Positions 7,991 through 18,597 of a stretch of 64,000 nucleotides of DNA are shown one piece after another (the first letter of the stretch is position 1; each line of letters opens with the position of its first letter). The stretch is from an uncultured Prevotellaceae bacterium. GTDB taxonomy: Bacteria; Bacteroidota; Bacteroidia; Bacteroidales; Bacteroidaceae. Made by a program: the position numbers and the translations under genes. The stretch covers positions 1 through 64,000 of the forward strand of contig CACXJZ010000023.1 of the NCBI GenBank assembly GCA_902768105.1, in the 5' to 3' direction. The notes under the pieces were generated by a model. It saw nothing but the letters and a program-made list of their open reading frames with translations. It searched no databases and was not told the DNA's origin.

Positions 7991-9925
7991 TTATTCGTAA
8001 ACGTCTTCTTCAGGGCGATCTTCCTCAATGACAAGGTTATCGATGATAAAGTTCTGCCGCTCCATCGTGTTCTTGCCCATATAATACTCCAAGAGCTTCT
8101 GCACCTGGTCGGTCTTGTGGAGTGTTACTTGTTCCAGACGCATGTCTGGGCCGATGAAACCGGCAAACTCCTCTGGCGATATTTCACCTAGTCCCTTGAA
8201 TCGGGTAATCTCAGGGTCAGGTCCCAGTTCCTGAATGGCTTGCAGGCGTTCCTCCTCGCTGTAGCAGTAGCGGGTAATAAAGTCACCCTTTGCACCTTGC
8301 TCTTTGTTCTTTCCACCCTTTATCTTCGTACGACGGTTGCGCACGCGGAACAGCGGTGTCTGAAGCACATAGACGTGACCCTTCTTGATGAGGTCTGGGA
8401 AGAACTGCAGGAAGAATGTGATGATGAGTAGACGGATGTGCATGCCATCGACATCGGCATCGGTAGCTACAATCACCTTGTTATAGCGTAGTGTGTCAAG
8501 GCTTTCCTCAATGTCGAGGGCTGCTTGTAACAGGTTGAATTCCTCGTTCTCATATACCACCTTCTTGGTCAGTCCAAACGTGTTTAAGGGTTTTCCTCTT
8601 AAAGAAAAGACCGCCTGTGTATTGACGTCGCGGCTCTTGGTGATGCTTCCGCTGGCAGAGTCACCCTCGGTAATAAAGATGCTCGACTCCTCCTTGCGCT
8701 CGCTCTTCACATCGCTGAAGTGGATACGGCAGTCGCGCAACTTACGGTTATGCAGATTGGCTTTCTTTGCGCGCTCACGAGCCAGCTTCGTCACACCGGC
8801 CATCGCCTTTCGCTCCCGTTCGCTCTCTTTGACCTTCTGCTCAATGACCTCTGCCACGTCGCTATGAATGTGCAGGTAGTTATCCACCTGCTGCTTGATG
8901 AAGTCGCCTACGTATTTGTTGATGGTCTCACCGTCAGGAGCCATTAGCGTGGAGCCCAGCTTAATCTTCGTCTGACTCTCGAAGACGGGCTCTTCCACAT
9001 TAATGGCAATAGCGGCGACGATACCCGTGCGGATGTCACCATACTCATATTTGCCAAAGAAGTCCTTGATGGTCTTGGCAATATGCTCCTTGAAGGCACT
9101 CTGGTGGGTTCCCCCCTGCGTGGTGTGCTGACCGTTGACAAACGAGTAGTATTCCTCGCCATACTGGTTGGCATGGGTAAAGGCAATCTCGATATCCTCG
9201 CCCTTCAGATGGATAATGGGGTAGAGAGCATCGTTGGTCATACGGTCGCTGAGCAAGTCTTCCAACCCGTGACGCGACAGTATTCGGCGTCCGTTATACA
9301 TGATGGTCAGACCAGTGTTTAGGTAGGTATAGTTGCGGAGCATGTTCTCCACGATGTCATCCTGGAACAGGTAATTCTGGAACAGCGTATTGTCAGGCTC
9401 GAAGTAGATGTAGGTACCATTCTCGTCCTGCGTGTCAAGCGTCATGTCGCTGGTCAGGATACCACGCTCGAAGGTTGCTTTGCGCACCTTGCCCTCACGG
9501 AAGCTGCGTACCTCAAAATGAGTGCTCAGCGCGTTGACGGCTTTGACGCCAACACCATTCAGGCCCACGCTTTTCTTAAAGGCTTTCGAGTCGTACTTAC
9601 CGCCTGTGTTCAGCACGCTGACAGCCTCGATGAGTTTTCCCTGAGGAATGCCGCGACCGTAGTCACGTACGGAAACGCGCAATTGCTCATCGACCGTTAT
9701 TTCTAAACGGTCGCCAGCCTTCATCTTGAACTCGTCAATCGAGTTGTCGATAACTTCCTTCAACAACACATAGATACCGTCCTCAGGCAACGATCCGTCG
9801 CCCAGACGACCAATATACATACCTGGACGGGTACGCACATGCTCCATATCCGACAAGTGCCGGATGTTGTCGTCTTCATACCTAACTGTTTCGTTTTTTT
9901 TCAGGATAGCAGCTTCTTCACTCAT
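7991..9925 (-). CDS. parE: DNA topoisomerase IV subunit B (ParE)
   Basis: A 644-residue type IIA topoisomerase ATPase subunit. It has the GHKL ATP site ([22 protein letters not shown]), the transducer domain, and the TOPRIM domain ([10 protein letters not shown] and D-A-D-V-D-G-M-H-I). The N-terminal signature [12 protein letters not shown] is typical of Bacteroidetes ParE rather than GyrB, which usually has R-P-A-M-Y-I-G. Together with ParC it decatenates chromosomes. No parC lies next to it here. It follows the acetyltransferase-like gene by 5 bp. Confidence 0.92.
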   Translation of the reverse strand: MSEEAAILKKNETVRYEDDNIRHLSDMEHVRTRPGMYIGRLGDGSLPEDGIYVLLKEVIDNSIDEFKMKAGDRLEITVDEQLRVSVRDYGRGIPQGKLIEAVSVLNTGGKYDSKAFKKSVGLNGVGVKAVNALSTHFEVRSFREGKVRKATFERGILTSDMTLDTQDENGTYIYFEPDNTLFQNYLFQDDIVENMLRNYTYLNTGLTIMYNGRRILSRHGLEDLLSDRMTNDALYPIIHLKGEDIEIAFTHANQYGEEYYSFVNGQHTTQGGTHQSAFKEHIAKTIKDFFGKYEYGDIRTGIVAAIAINVEEPVFESQTKIKLGSTLMAPDGETINKYVGDFIKQQVDNYLHIHSDVAEVIEQKVKESERERKAMAGVTKLARERAKKANLHNRKLRDCRIHFSDVKSERKEESSIFITEGDSASGSITKSRDVNTQAVFSLRGKPLNTFGLTKKVVYENEEFNLLQAALDIEESLDTLRYNKVIVATDADVDGMHIRLLIITFFLQFFPDLIKKGHVYVLQTPLFRVRNRRTKIKGGKNKEQGAKGDFITRYCYSEEERLQAIQELGPDPEITRFKGLGEISPEEFAGFIGPDMRLEQVTLHKTDQVQKLLEYYMGKNTMERQNFIIDNLVIEEDRPEEDVYE

Positions 9926-9930
9926 AGTCT

Positions 9931-11085
9931 TTATAGGTTCTTTTTAAAGCAGCGGCGGCGCTTATGTTGTATATGTTCCAGATACTGCCATTGGCTCTGC
10001 ACCTTCTCATTGGTTTCCATTTCGACGTTGGTCTCACCCCACTTGAAACCGAACTTCTGGTACTTGGGGATGAGGTCATAGAACATCAGGGCATTGGCAC
10101 CTTTCTGCTGATACTCAGGCAGGACGCCGATGAGCATCAGGTCCAGACACTCTGCCTTGTGGAACTTCAGCGCCATCATGCAGTGCCACCAGCCAAAGGG
10201 CCATAGGCGTCCGTTCTTGCATTTCTGCAGCGCACGTGTCATATTGGTAATTGAGATTCCCACGCCAATAATCTCATGATTGGGCGTGTTCCAGTCTTCA
10301 ATCAGGCAAAGCATATCCATATCGAGCATAGGGAAGTACATCTTCAGGTACTCGTCAATCTGGCGTTCCGTCATCTGTGAGTAGCCATACAGGTTGCCAA
10401 ACGTCTTGTTTACTACGTCGAGCACTTTGCGGCCATATTGCTCCTTGCCGAACACCTGACTGCGTTTGGGGTGCATGGGGTGCAGGTTATAACGTTTCAT
10501 CACCATTTCAGCCACCTTGCGGAATTTCTCAGGTATGCCTTCCTTGGGGACGATGAGCTTGTACTCCACGTAGTCGTTATCTTTCTGCCAGCCGCCCAAC
10601 TCCTCCATGTGCTTGGGATAGTAGGCGTAGTTATAGATGGTGGCCATCGTACCCAGCTCCTCAAAGCCTTCAATCAGCATACCCTCGGGGTCCATATCAG
10701 TAAAGCCTAGCGGTCCTACCATTTCTGTCATACCCTTGGAACGTCCCCATTCGGCTGCAGCATCAAACAAAGCACGTGACACCTCCATGTCATCAATGAA
10801 ATCAATCCATCCGAAACGAAGACTCTTGCGCTCCCAGCGTTCATTAGCTCTATGGTTGATGATGGCAGCTATGCGTCCCACCACCTTTCCGTCCTTGTAG
10901 GCCAGGAAATATTCAGCTTCGCAAAACTCAAAGGCTGCGTTCTTGGCTTTGCTGAACGTGTGAACTTCGTCACTATGCAGGTTTGGGGCATCGTACGGGT
11001 TTCCTCGATACAAATCGTAATGAAATTGTATGAAGGCCTCAAGACCTTTCTTGTCTGTCACTTTCCTGATTTCTACTGGCGTCAT
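9931..11085 (-). CDS. GNAT-fold acetyltransferase-like protein
   Basis: A 384-residue cytoplasmic protein of a Bacteroidetes family usually labelled N-acetyltransferase. The N-terminal half shows GNAT-like features ([21 protein letters not shown]). A conserved [14 protein letters not shown] segment follows. The C-terminal part ([20 protein letters not shown]) looks like the acetyl-CoA loop, suggesting two GNAT-like halves. The substrate is unknown. The gene has its own promoter at 11112-11142 and leads into parE. Confidence 0.65.
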   Translation of the reverse strand: MTPVEIRKVTDKKGLEAFIQFHYDLYRGNPYDAPNLHSDEVHTFSKAKNAAFEFCEAEYFLAYKDGKVVGRIAAIINHRANERWERKSLRFGWIDFIDDMEVSRALFDAAAEWGRSKGMTEMVGPLGFTDMDPEGMLIEGFEELGTMATIYNYAYYPKHMEELGGWQKDNDYVEYKLIVPKEGIPEKFRKVAEMVMKRYNLHPMHPKRSQVFGKEQYGRKVLDVVNKTFGNLYGYSQMTERQIDEYLKMYFPMLDMDMLCLIEDWNTPNHEIIGVGISITNMTRALQKCKNGRLWPFGWWHCMMALKFHKAECLDLMLIGVLPEYQQKGANALMFYDLIPKYQKFGFKWGETNVEMETNEKVQSQWQYLEHIQHKRRRCFKKNL

Positions 11086-11111
11086 ATTGTCAATGCTTAT
11101 TTAAACCGTTG

Positions 11112-11142
11112 CAAAAATAATAAAAATAGGGGGAAACACAAA
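11112..11142 (-). promoter_or_regulatory. Predicted promoter for the acetyltransferase-parE unit
   Basis: On the minus strand, TTTG (11139-11142), a 19-bp spacer and TATTTTTG (11112-11119) match the Bacteroidetes consensus. The start codon at 11085 lies 26 bp downstream. Confidence 0.6.
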
Positions 11143-11158
11143 ATAAACCCTCGTTTTT

Positions 11159-12319
11159 TTAAGCTATTTTGCGACAAATGAAAAGCTGATGTGTCCCTTC
11201 CGCCACGGTTGTGGCGAAAATATACACCTCTCCGCCGTCTTTTAAACGCAGGCGTTTACGCAATTCTGCTACGCTTATGGGGAAGTTTCTGACGGTAATA
11301 TTGGCCCTTTCTATTCCTTGTAAAGCAGCTTTTAACTCCCGTTTGTTCATTGATGTTATGGCCTCAATATGGAATCCACGTCCTGGAAAGTCTGGGATTT
11401 CATGGTCAGAAACAAAGAGATGGGAGTTCGTAAACACCTCACCAATCTGATAATAATCTGCCACTTCCATAAAGCATCCGGCCTTCATAATGCTGGCGTT
11501 GGGCTCGTAGAGGAAGAGTGGTTTTTGGTTATACACTGGGTTGTGTTCCGTTACATGCTGGGTAACAAATTCGAACGTCTGCGCCTCGTTGACACATACC
11601 ACACGCAAGTCTTCCAAGGTCTCATGGCCAAGCACCAATAACAGCTCTTTGCATTCGTTCTGCACGCTGACAATATGCACTTCTTTGACATAGCTGAGGT
11701 CATTGACAGCCTTGTGCCAGTCGAGCATAGGCGACAGCTTGACAATAACGCGCTTGGCTTTCTGCAGAAGCAAGTTACGCTGTTCCAATATGTTGGGCGT
11801 GCAGTCCTCAAGAGCATAGGTACGAGCCCCATGATTGTCACGACGGGCAGGGTCCAAGTAGATACAGTCAGCATGGCTGATTCCTTGGAGTACGTTTGCG
11901 GCGTTATCACAGACCACAGAACAGGTGAGGTCTAAGGCATTGAAGTTATGACGGGCAATGTTGCAGAGATGGTCTTGTTGTTCGACGTAGGTTCGGCTGT
12001 TGAAGCCTTGTGACATATAGTAGAAGTCAACGCCCAAGCCACCAGTCAAATCATAGAAACTCTCTCCTTGACCTGCCAGTCCTGCCTTATACTTTGCTGT
12101 CTGTTCACTGGAGCATTGTTCCATCGAGAGGTGGGGAGGATACAATAATCCGTCGCAGGCTGCCCAGGTGGGCAACTTACGACGGGCTACCTGCCATCCA
12201 GCAATCTGCTGCAAAGCAAGGGGAAGATCTACCTCCCCCTTGTCTGTACCTTTCAGCGCCAGCTGACGAACATTGTCCTCACGATGCTGGCGGATAAATT
12301 CCTGCGTGGCTGTGTTCAA
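11159..12319 (-). CDS. PG_1098-type THUMP-like SAM methyltransferase
   Basis: A 386-residue protein of the family typified by Porphyromonas PG_1098: an N-terminal helical region, a Rossmann methyltransferase core with SAM motif Y-D-L-T-G-G-L-G-V-D-F (about residue 91), a motif IV-like D-C-I-Y-L-D-P-A-R-R-D (about 152), then a ferredoxin-like and a THUMP-like C-terminal domain ending near the stop. D-P-A-R-R is typical of this group. It is probably an RNA methyltransferase; the target is not known to me. It begins 10 bp after the endonuclease gene on the same strand. Confidence 0.8.
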   Translation of the reverse strand: MNTATQEFIRQHREDNVRQLALKGTDKGEVDLPLALQQIAGWQVARRKLPTWAACDGLLYPPHLSMEQCSSEQTAKYKAGLAGQGESFYDLTGGLGVDFYYMSQGFNSRTYVEQQDHLCNIARHNFNALDLTCSVVCDNAANVLQGISHADCIYLDPARRDNHGARTYALEDCTPNILEQRNLLLQKAKRVIVKLSPMLDWHKAVNDLSYVKEVHIVSVQNECKELLLVLGHETLEDLRVVCVNEAQTFEFVTQHVTEHNPVYNQKPLFLYEPNASIMKAGCFMEVADYYQIGEVFTNSHLFVSDHEIPDFPGRGFHIEAITSMNKRELKAALQGIERANITVRNFPISVAELRKRLRLKDGGEVYIFATTVAEGTHQLFICRKIA

Positions 12320-12329
12320 CGTTTAACCT

Positions 12330-13787
12330 TTAATGTATAAACACCTTCTTTACCTGTCCGTTCTTCATGCGGATGATGTTCAGACCAGGCTGCAACATCT
12401 CAAGACGGCGACCGTCGATACTGTAGATGGCCTCGGGCACATTATAGTTATCAATAGGAACTGTCCAAATGCCAGTCGGTGTATGGAGAACAGCACCAGT
12501 TATGGAAACGTTTCCTTTATCTGTATCGCTTAGTTTGAATACTACCTCATCGGCATCACCAGTCCATTCGTAACCTTCTAATTCAACATTATTAGCCAAG
12601 AATTTCTTGTTGTTAGCATTTACTTTCACATTAAGGGTAATCTTTGTAAAGTCGTCACCCGAAATACGGAAAGCAAGCGTATTATATTTATACATACGTA
12701 TCTCTTTGTCGTTACAGTACATCGTTTGTCCACTACTACCCTTTGCATAGACAACAGTAACGTTTCCCAAAGTACCTGCAAGTTGCGTCGGAGCACCCTG
12801 TCCAGTAGGACGAGAACCATTCCAGTCACAGTTAAAAAAGACACTATTAAGTGCTATGCTGGCTTCCTCACCGATTGGCTCCACATCAGGATCAGGCTCA
12901 TCCTCGTCTCCCTGTTTTACACCTTCATAGTAGTCATAGCTAAAAGCAACCTCCTTTTTATCACCCCAAATATAGTCCTCCAACCCAGGATAATCAACAA
13001 AGGGATTACGATTTCCCTGAACTTCCTTTACTGCGTTATTACGACTAATTTCTATCTCATCTACAGGGTCTAGCTTTGCCCAACGTAGCATCATATTGAA
13101 CACCCATTCCTGAAGAGGTTGATAGGTTGTTCCCTCTGCGTTAAAAACATATTGTCCTGTTCCATTGACAAAAGTAGTTGCACGATCCTGATAACATGTT
13201 GCCATGTAGAAATAGATACGAGCAATATCGCCCTTGACTTCGTCATTGGGTTCAAATACTGTTGTCACTTTTTCAGGTTGGCCAAGCCCATTGCGAGGAG
13301 CTCCCCATTTACTGTAGCCATTTTGCGAAGTCTTTATCTGTGACTCTTGATCAGTGACCTCACCAAAAGGATTATTATTGCGACGGCTGTTAATGTAGCC
13401 GTCGGTTGGAATAACCATAACAACGTCTGAATACATTGGGCTGACACTTTTGAACCAACTCTGGCATACGGTGTGCTCACGGTTGTAATTGAAGCCTTCA
13501 TATTCTCCTGCTGCCATATCTGAACCAGGTACGTAATTGGTGATGTTCGAATAGAAATCGCGCAGGAACCCATCAGGTCGGGTATCGGTCTTTATATATG
13601 CCAGTTTGAGCCCATCGTAACTTACGACACTTGGATCGCGAATAATGTTAAATAAGGCGGTCTTAAGTTCCTCACCTTTTAAGCCATCGGCTAATTTGTA
13701 ATATTTCCCACTATGGTTCGGCCCTTGCGCATACGCAGCGAGCACCACGAACGAAAGAAGTGAGACAATCCATAACGATTTTTTCAT
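12330..13787 (-). CDS. Secreted endonuclease I family protein with C-terminal sorting-like tail
   Basis: A 485-residue exported nuclease. After a signal peptide ending A-Y-A-Q comes an Endonuclease_1 domain (about 25-290). The metal and catalytic motif N-R-E-H is followed by Q-S-W-F, and P-T-D-G-Y-I-N-S-R-R-N-N-N-P-F-G-E-V is strongly diagnostic. A beta-rich region of about 130 residues follows. The last 30 residues (I-Y-S-I-D-G-R-R-L, L-N-I-I-R-M-K-N-G, V-K-K-V-F-I) resemble the C-terminal tails of Prevotella exported proteins. An ATG at 13793 would add two residues; 13787 is preferred because GGAGG then sits at a usual distance and the signal peptide begins M-K-K. It would degrade extracellular DNA. 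Confidence 0.85.
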   Translation of the reverse strand: MKKSLWIVSLLSFVVLAAYAQGPNHSGKYYKLADGLKGEELKTALFNIIRDPSVVSYDGLKLAYIKTDTRPDGFLRDFYSNITNYVPGSDMAAGEYEGFNYNREHTVCQSWFKSVSPMYSDVVMVIPTDGYINSRRNNNPFGEVTDQESQIKTSQNGYSKWGAPRNGLGQPEKVTTVFEPNDEVKGDIARIYFYMATCYQDRATTFVNGTGQYVFNAEGTTYQPLQEWVFNMMLRWAKLDPVDEIEISRNNAVKEVQGNRNPFVDYPGLEDYIWGDKKEVAFSYDYYEGVKQGDEDEPDPDVEPIGEEASIALNSVFFNCDWNGSRPTGQGAPTQLAGTLGNVTVVYAKGSSGQTMYCNDKEIRMYKYNTLAFRISGDDFTKITLNVKVNANNKKFLANNVELEGYEWTGDADEVVFKLSDTDKGNVSITGAVLHTPTGIWTVPIDNYNVPEAIYSIDGRRLEMLQPGLNIIRMKNGQVKKVFIH

Positions 13788-13800
13788 AGGCATTCCTCCA

Positions 13801-15810
13801 TTATTTATATTGTTTCATAAACTGTATGTACTCATCACAACGTGACACGTATTCACTGGGACGTGAGCCACGTTCGAAATCTGCCAAAGCAGCAAAGGCC
13901 TTATACTGTGCTGTGCCTGACAGAGGCGTGCGCTCCACGTCGCCCAACTGTTCGTTCCAGTCGAAGCTGCACCAGCGGTCAGGGTTCAGATAGACGTACG
14001 ACAAGGCAAAGAGCACACGCTCTTTCAGTTTGCGGTCTTTGGTAGGCAATGCCTGACGCAGATAGTCTGTAGCTTTGGCCGCAAGATTCACCTCGTTGTT
14101 TCGCACTTCGTCATAGACGCTCTTGCTGTCGCGCATCAAGAACCAGCAGTCACCCGTGAAGCTGGCTTGGGCATAGCGTACAGCCAAGTCGTAATAGCGT
14201 GCCTGACGTTCCTGGGCAGACAAAACATTGAGTTCACCTTCCATCTTCAGCATCTCGCGGGCAAAGTCAACCTTCGGATTCGAGCGCAGACGCATGCTTT
14301 CGCTGCCCTCGATATAGTCAGGAAGCCATTGGCGAGTAACCCAGGGCTCAACCTTGTAGCTACGCTTGATGGCATAGAGCTTATATCCTCGCTCATTGTA
14401 ATAGGACAAGGGCACACGCTCCAGCCAGGGAAGTGCTTCCTCCCAACGACACAGGCGCAGGTACTTGGTACCCATGAGGTCGTTCAGAGCCATCTCGTTA
14501 ACGTCTTGGTTAGCCTTCAGGAAACGGTCGAGCTTGTTGGTGGCAGGTGTCTTACAATAGTCCATATAGGCTTTGAGACCTTCTATCCTTACAGTATCCA
14601 TGTAATAGGCGAACTCATAAGAGCCGACGGCTTTGCAGAGGGCAAGCGAGGTGTCCTGATGACCGGCGTTGCTATATTTCTTTAGCAGCTGCTGGTGTAC
14701 CACACGATACATGGCGTGACTATAATATTCGTCTGCCCTCATGCTTATCAGCCATTCCATCTCACCTGCCACGTAGTCATTGAACTGTGCGCTCAGTGGT
14801 GTCTGGGCAGAACTGATGTAGAACTTCAATACGCGGGCATTGTCTTTCACGCGGTCTGTGCCAGCCAGCGTAACAGCCTCGTTGATGTCAGTCAGTGCCT
14901 GTCGCTGGTTGTCAAACAGGAATTCCAGCCAAGCCTGTGCACTCTTCCACAGGGCAGGATTCTGCGTTTTGCCCTCACGTACCACCTGACCGGCAAACTG
15001 CCACATCTGCTGGGCCTCGCTACGGGTGATGTCACGTATAAAGAGCTTGCCAGGCAAACCGCCATCGTGCTGTGCGTCAACGGCCTCCTGAGCATTGTTT
15101 ACAAAATCCTGAAGCAGGAAGGGTAGGGCGGCAGAGTCTGGGTCGCGCAGGTATTCCTTACGGATTTCTGCAAACGAACGTTTCTTGTAGAATTGTGTCA
15201 TCAGGCTGCTCCAGTCGCCCTGCTCGGCAAATATCTGACTGGCAGCTTCCGGACTGCCCGTCTTCAGCAATGCTCCGGCATAGATGTTACGCATCATGTC
15301 GCGATAAACGGTATCAATGAACGTGCTGGCTGTCTGTACCCAGAACGTGACGTTCTCGGCATGACGTCCCAACAGCATGTTACAGCGCATGAAGAGCAGC
15401 GCATGCTGACTGCGCAGGCGGCTTTTGAGCTTTCCCTGTGCATAGGTTCTGATGGCCATCAGCGTCTTGTTGCGCTGGGCAATCTCTGCTTTTGTGGGAT
15501 ATTCCCACTGCTCTTGCCTGACAGCATTTGCGCAGTCCAGATATTTCACGAGGTTCTGCACATAGCTGACCATTAGCGCATCGTTCTTGCTCTGGGCGTA
15601 CTGGATTATCTTATCGGCATCAAACCACCACAATTCCTCCACCCCGAGATAAGCCTTCCAGTTATCCAAGGTAATCTGGTCTGCACGTTTGCTGAAATCC
15701 TCGCCGCTGCAGACCTTGAACAGGTAATGGTTGTCGGTGTCAATCCAAAGACATGCGAATGTTGGCACCGTTAATAGTGCCAATAAGCTAATGATGATAA
15801 ATCGCTTCAT
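13801..15810 (-). CDS. Secreted helical-repeat protein of unknown function
   Basis: A 669-residue protein with an N-terminal signal peptide (ending about T-F-A-C, which could be a lipobox). The body is almost entirely helical and looks like TPR or SEL1-type alpha-solenoid repeats (for example L-C-R-W-E-E-A-L-P-W-L-E-R-V-P and A-K-A-T-D-Y-L-R-Q-A-L-P). I do not recognise a named family. It overlaps the upstream lipoprotein gene by 23 bp and the nuclease gene follows within 15 bp, so the three are probably one operon of exported proteins. Confidence 0.6.
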   Translation of the reverse strand: MKRFIIISLLALLTVPTFACLWIDTDNHYLFKVCSGEDFSKRADQITLDNWKAYLGVEELWWFDADKIIQYAQSKNDALMVSYVQNLVKYLDCANAVRQEQWEYPTKAEIAQRNKTLMAIRTYAQGKLKSRLRSQHALLFMRCNMLLGRHAENVTFWVQTASTFIDTVYRDMMRNIYAGALLKTGSPEAASQIFAEQGDWSSLMTQFYKKRSFAEIRKEYLRDPDSAALPFLLQDFVNNAQEAVDAQHDGGLPGKLFIRDITRSEAQQMWQFAGQVVREGKTQNPALWKSAQAWLEFLFDNQRQALTDINEAVTLAGTDRVKDNARVLKFYISSAQTPLSAQFNDYVAGEMEWLISMRADEYYSHAMYRVVHQQLLKKYSNAGHQDTSLALCKAVGSYEFAYYMDTVRIEGLKAYMDYCKTPATNKLDRFLKANQDVNEMALNDLMGTKYLRLCRWEEALPWLERVPLSYYNERGYKLYAIKRSYKVEPWVTRQWLPDYIEGSESMRLRSNPKVDFAREMLKMEGELNVLSAQERQARYYDLAVRYAQASFTGDCWFLMRDSKSVYDEVRNNEVNLAAKATDYLRQALPTKDRKLKERVLFALSYVYLNPDRWCSFDWNEQLGDVERTPLSGTAQYKAFAALADFERGSRPSEYVSRCDEYIQFMKQYK

Positions 15811-16660
15811 AAGTTTCAGGTTTATATCTGTTAATATTATCGTTTTCCAAATGATAAGTCAGTATCGTACGTCGCAGTTCCGGACGCTTTTGCTCTACTG
15901 CTTTCTTCACCTTCAGAATCTCTTCCGCCTCCACCGTGTGTTCAATGCGTACCCCGTGAATGGTGCGCTGCCACAGAAAGACGGGATAGGCAGCAACCAG
16001 CGGTAGTGTGTAACTGTCAAGATGACGCAAGTAAGGTTGTACGTCACGGAAGTCTAGAATGGGGTTACGCTCAGCAAACTTGCGCGGATCGCCCGTGTTG
16101 TAAATCATCAGCACACCGTAGTCTGCTGGTGGTGCTTCCATCGCCAGCTGGTGCAGTCGGATGGTGGTAGAGAGCCTGAGTCCGTGGGCTGCAGCCTCGC
16201 GCCTAACTTCTGACAGGAAGTCGTAATAAGTGCGGCGGCTCTTCGATGTGTAGTCACAGTCTATCTGTATCTCGTTGACGTTCCTGACGTCGTTTGTCTC
16301 GTTCATCTGCACCATACGCTGTACCAGCTTTGCGGCAAGTCCCTGATGTGCCTGGTGCATACAGTCCTCCGTGATATATACGGTAGGTATAATCTCCACG
16401 TCCTCAGGTATTGCTCCTTCAAACGCTATCGTTGCATTCGGCATGGGTGTGTCGTCAGTCATCACGACGTCGAAGTATCGGCAATACACCTTATTAATAT
16501 GGTAGCGGGTCAGGAAGTCCGTCTCTATGGAATCCAGCTTCCACGTTGTACGCCAATAATATACGGCATTCTCCTCATCCATGCTGCTTTGCTGCTGGCA
16601 ACCCGTCATCAGCAGGCTGCCCAGCATACAGAATGATATGATAGCCGTCTTGTTAAACAT
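15788..16660 (-). CDS. Lipoprotein, probable TIM-barrel (DUF3142-like)
   Basis: A 290-residue lipoprotein with signal peptide and lipobox M-T-G-C. The core has alternating strands and helices with E-I-Q-I-D-C-D-Y-T near residue 134, then Y-Y-D-F-L-S-E-V-R and L-S-T-T-I-R-L. This resembles DUF3142, a glycoside-hydrolase-like TIM barrel of unknown substrate. It is the first gene of the leftward exported-protein operon and diverges from the GH67 gene. TATCTTTG on the minus strand at 16693-16700 is a candidate -7 element. Confidence 0.55.
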   Translation of the reverse strand: MFNKTAIISFCMLGSLLMTGCQQQSSMDEENAVYYWRTTWKLDSIETDFLTRYHINKVYCRYFDVVMTDDTPMPNATIAFEGAIPEDVEIIPTVYITEDCMHQAHQGLAAKLVQRMVQMNETNDVRNVNEIQIDCDYTSKSRRTYYDFLSEVRREAAAHGLRLSTTIRLHQLAMEAPPADYGVLMIYNTGDPRKFAERNPILDFRDVQPYLRHLDSYTLPLVAAYPVFLWQRTIHGVRIEHTVEAEEILKVKKAVEQKRPELRRTILTYHLENDNINRYKPETYEAIYHH

Positions 16661-16688
16661 ATACTTTTGTTATTCTTTCAGCTTTTTG

Positions 16689-16720
16689 CTTGCAAAGATA
16701 ATAATATTTTTGTATTTTTG
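16689..16720 (+). promoter_or_regulatory. Predicted promoter for the GH67 gene
   Basis: CTTG (16689-16692), a 20-bp spacer and TATTTTTG (16713-16720) match the Bacteroidetes consensus. The leftward gene may use TATCTTTG inside the same stretch, so the two divergent promoters would overlap. Confidence 0.6.
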
Positions 16721-16770
16721 CAGCATCTTATGATGAATATCTATGTAGTAACCCCGAAAAATATGTGAAT

Positions 16771-18591
16771 ATGACGAAAATCTATGCATTGCTTCTGACC
16801 CTTTTCACTTTTCTCCCGACGTCGGCTGAGGACGGTCACCGCTTGTGGCTGCGTTACGACACTCTGAATAGTGCGAAAGTCAATATCATGATTCCGCCGG
16901 CTGTGCGAGGTGGCCATGAGAACGTCACAACGCCAACCATCGACATAGCTGTGAGCGAGCTACGGCTGTTCTCCAATAAGGATGTAACACTGCGCATAGA
17001 CCGCTCGCTGCCTGACGACGAGGGATTCACGCTGTCTGAGGACTTTACGACCATCACCGCTCACAACGACATCGGACTGCTCTATGGTGCCTACAGGCTG
17101 TTGGCTATGCAGTATAGCGAGACGCTGCTGAGTACGAACATGGAACAAATGGGCAGTGATGGTCATCAGGCTCCGTTCTACAAGCTGAGGTTGCTAAACC
17201 ATTGGGATAATCTTGACGGCTCGATAGAGCGTGGCTATGCTGGGCAGAGTATTTTCGAATGGTTCCATTTGAATCGGAGTCTCATTGAGGAGTACGCCCG
17301 TGCCAATGCCAGCATCGGCATTAACGGCAGCGTGCTGAATAACGTGAATGCATCACCGAAGATATTGACTGATGCCTATCTGAATGAAATCAAGGCCATT
17401 GCCGACATCCTGCGTCCCTATGGCATTCGCGTATATCTCAGTATCAATTTCGCCTCACCCATGGCGTTGGGCTACACAGAGACGGCCGACCCGCTCAATA
17501 AGCAAGTGGCTGCATGGTGGCAGAAGAAGGCTGACGACATCTATAAGCTGATACCCGATTTTGGTGGTTTCCTCGTGAAAGCCAACAGCGAAGGACAACC
17601 CGGACCTGGCGACTATCATCGCTCTCATGCCGATGGCGCTAACATGCTGGCACGGGCTTTGAAGCCTCATGGCGGCATCGTCATGTGGCGCTGTTTCGTC
17701 TATGGTGCCAACCACAAGGGTGAGGACCGTGTGATGCAGGCCGTCAGCGAGTTCAAGCCTCTCGACGGGATGTTTATGGACAACGTTATCCTGCAGACGA
17801 AGAACGGGCCGCTCGACTTCCAGCCGCGTGAGCCTTACAGTCCCATCTTCGACCAAATCAGGCATACACCGAACATGGTGGAGCTGCAGATAACCCAGGA
17901 ATACACGGGACAGTCGAAGCATTTGGTCTATCTGGGTCCGATGTGGCAGGAGTTTTTCCAGAACGTGGAACCGATAAAGCTCAAGGGCATTGCTGGTGTG
18001 GCAAACATCGGACTGGACTGTAATTGGTGCGGACACCACTTCTCGCAGGCCAACTGGTACTGCTTTGGCCGACTGGCTTGGAATCCGCAGCAGACGACTG
18101 ACGGCATCGCCCTGGAATGGCTTGAACAGACGTTCGACATGCCCGACGACCAGGCAGAACAGATGATGGTGCGCATGATGCTGAGCCGTGAGGCCTGCGT
18201 CAACTATATGATGCCACTTGGCCTGCATCACATCTTCAAGTTCGACCACCACATGGGACCAGAGCCTGACGGCTTTATTGCCAGCTATCCCCTGGAGTGG
18301 TGTCCCGTCTATTACCACAAGGCCGACTCGCTGGGCGTAGGCTTCGACCGCACCGTGGCTACTGGCTCGGGCGCTACGGCACAGTACCGTAAGGATGTGG
18401 CTGCTCGGTTCGAAGATATCAAGAAGTGCCCTGAACAGTTCCTGCTGTGGTTCCACCATGTGGAGATGAAGCCCTACGTTGACGAACAGCGCTGGCGCGA
18501 GGTAAACGACCGCCTGTTGCAACAGCATCAGGATGCCTGCGAGTGGCGTGACGTCTGCCTCAAGTATTTCGGCAGCTTCGTGAAGGAGTAA
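16771..18591 (+). CDS. aguA: GH67 alpha-glucuronidase
   Basis: A 606-residue GH67 enzyme with a signal peptide ending T-S-A-E. GH67 releases (4-O-methyl)glucuronic acid from the non-reducing end of aldouronic acids produced from glucuronoxylan. E274 in K-A-N-S-E-G-Q-P-G-P fits the general acid; D349 (G-P-L-D-F-Q-P-R) and E377 (I-T-Q-E-Y-T-G-Q) fit the base residues, with spacing of 75 and 28 close to the 73 and 28 of characterised GH67. The start at 16771 is preferred over GTG at 16765. It stands apart from the main xylan locus with its own promoter, but must act on products of the GH10 enzymes there. Confidence 0.93.
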   Translation: MTKIYALLLTLFTFLPTSAEDGHRLWLRYDTLNSAKVNIMIPPAVRGGHENVTTPTIDIAVSELRLFSNKDVTLRIDRSLPDDEGFTLSEDFTTITAHNDIGLLYGAYRLLAMQYSETLLSTNMEQMGSDGHQAPFYKLRLLNHWDNLDGSIERGYAGQSIFEWFHLNRSLIEEYARANASIGINGSVLNNVNASPKILTDAYLNEIKAIADILRPYGIRVYLSINFASPMALGYTETADPLNKQVAAWWQKKADDIYKLIPDFGGFLVKANSEGQPGPGDYHRSHADGANMLARALKPHGGIVMWRCFVYGANHKGEDRVMQAVSEFKPLDGMFMDNVILQTKNGPLDFQPREPYSPIFDQIRHTPNMVELQITQEYTGQSKHLVYLGPMWQEFFQNVEPIKLKGIAGVANIGLDCNWCGHHFSQANWYCFGRLAWNPQQTTDGIALEWLEQTFDMPDDQAEQMMVRMMLSREACVNYMMPLGLHHIFKFDHHMGPEPDGFIASYPLEWCPVYYHKADSLGVGFDRTVATGSGATAQYRKDVAARFEDIKKCPEQFLLWFHHVEMKPYVDEQRWREVNDRLLQQHQDACEWRDVCLKYFGSFVKE

Positions 18592-18597
18592 AGTCCT

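Noticed and set aside
7991..9925. DNA gyrase subunit B instead of ParE
   Set aside because: The N-terminal signature [12 protein letters not shown] matches Bacteroidetes ParE.
17455..18528. Open frame of 357 codons antisense to the GH67 gene
   Set aside because: The plus strand encodes GH67 with catalytic residues at the right spacing; the antisense product has no family features.
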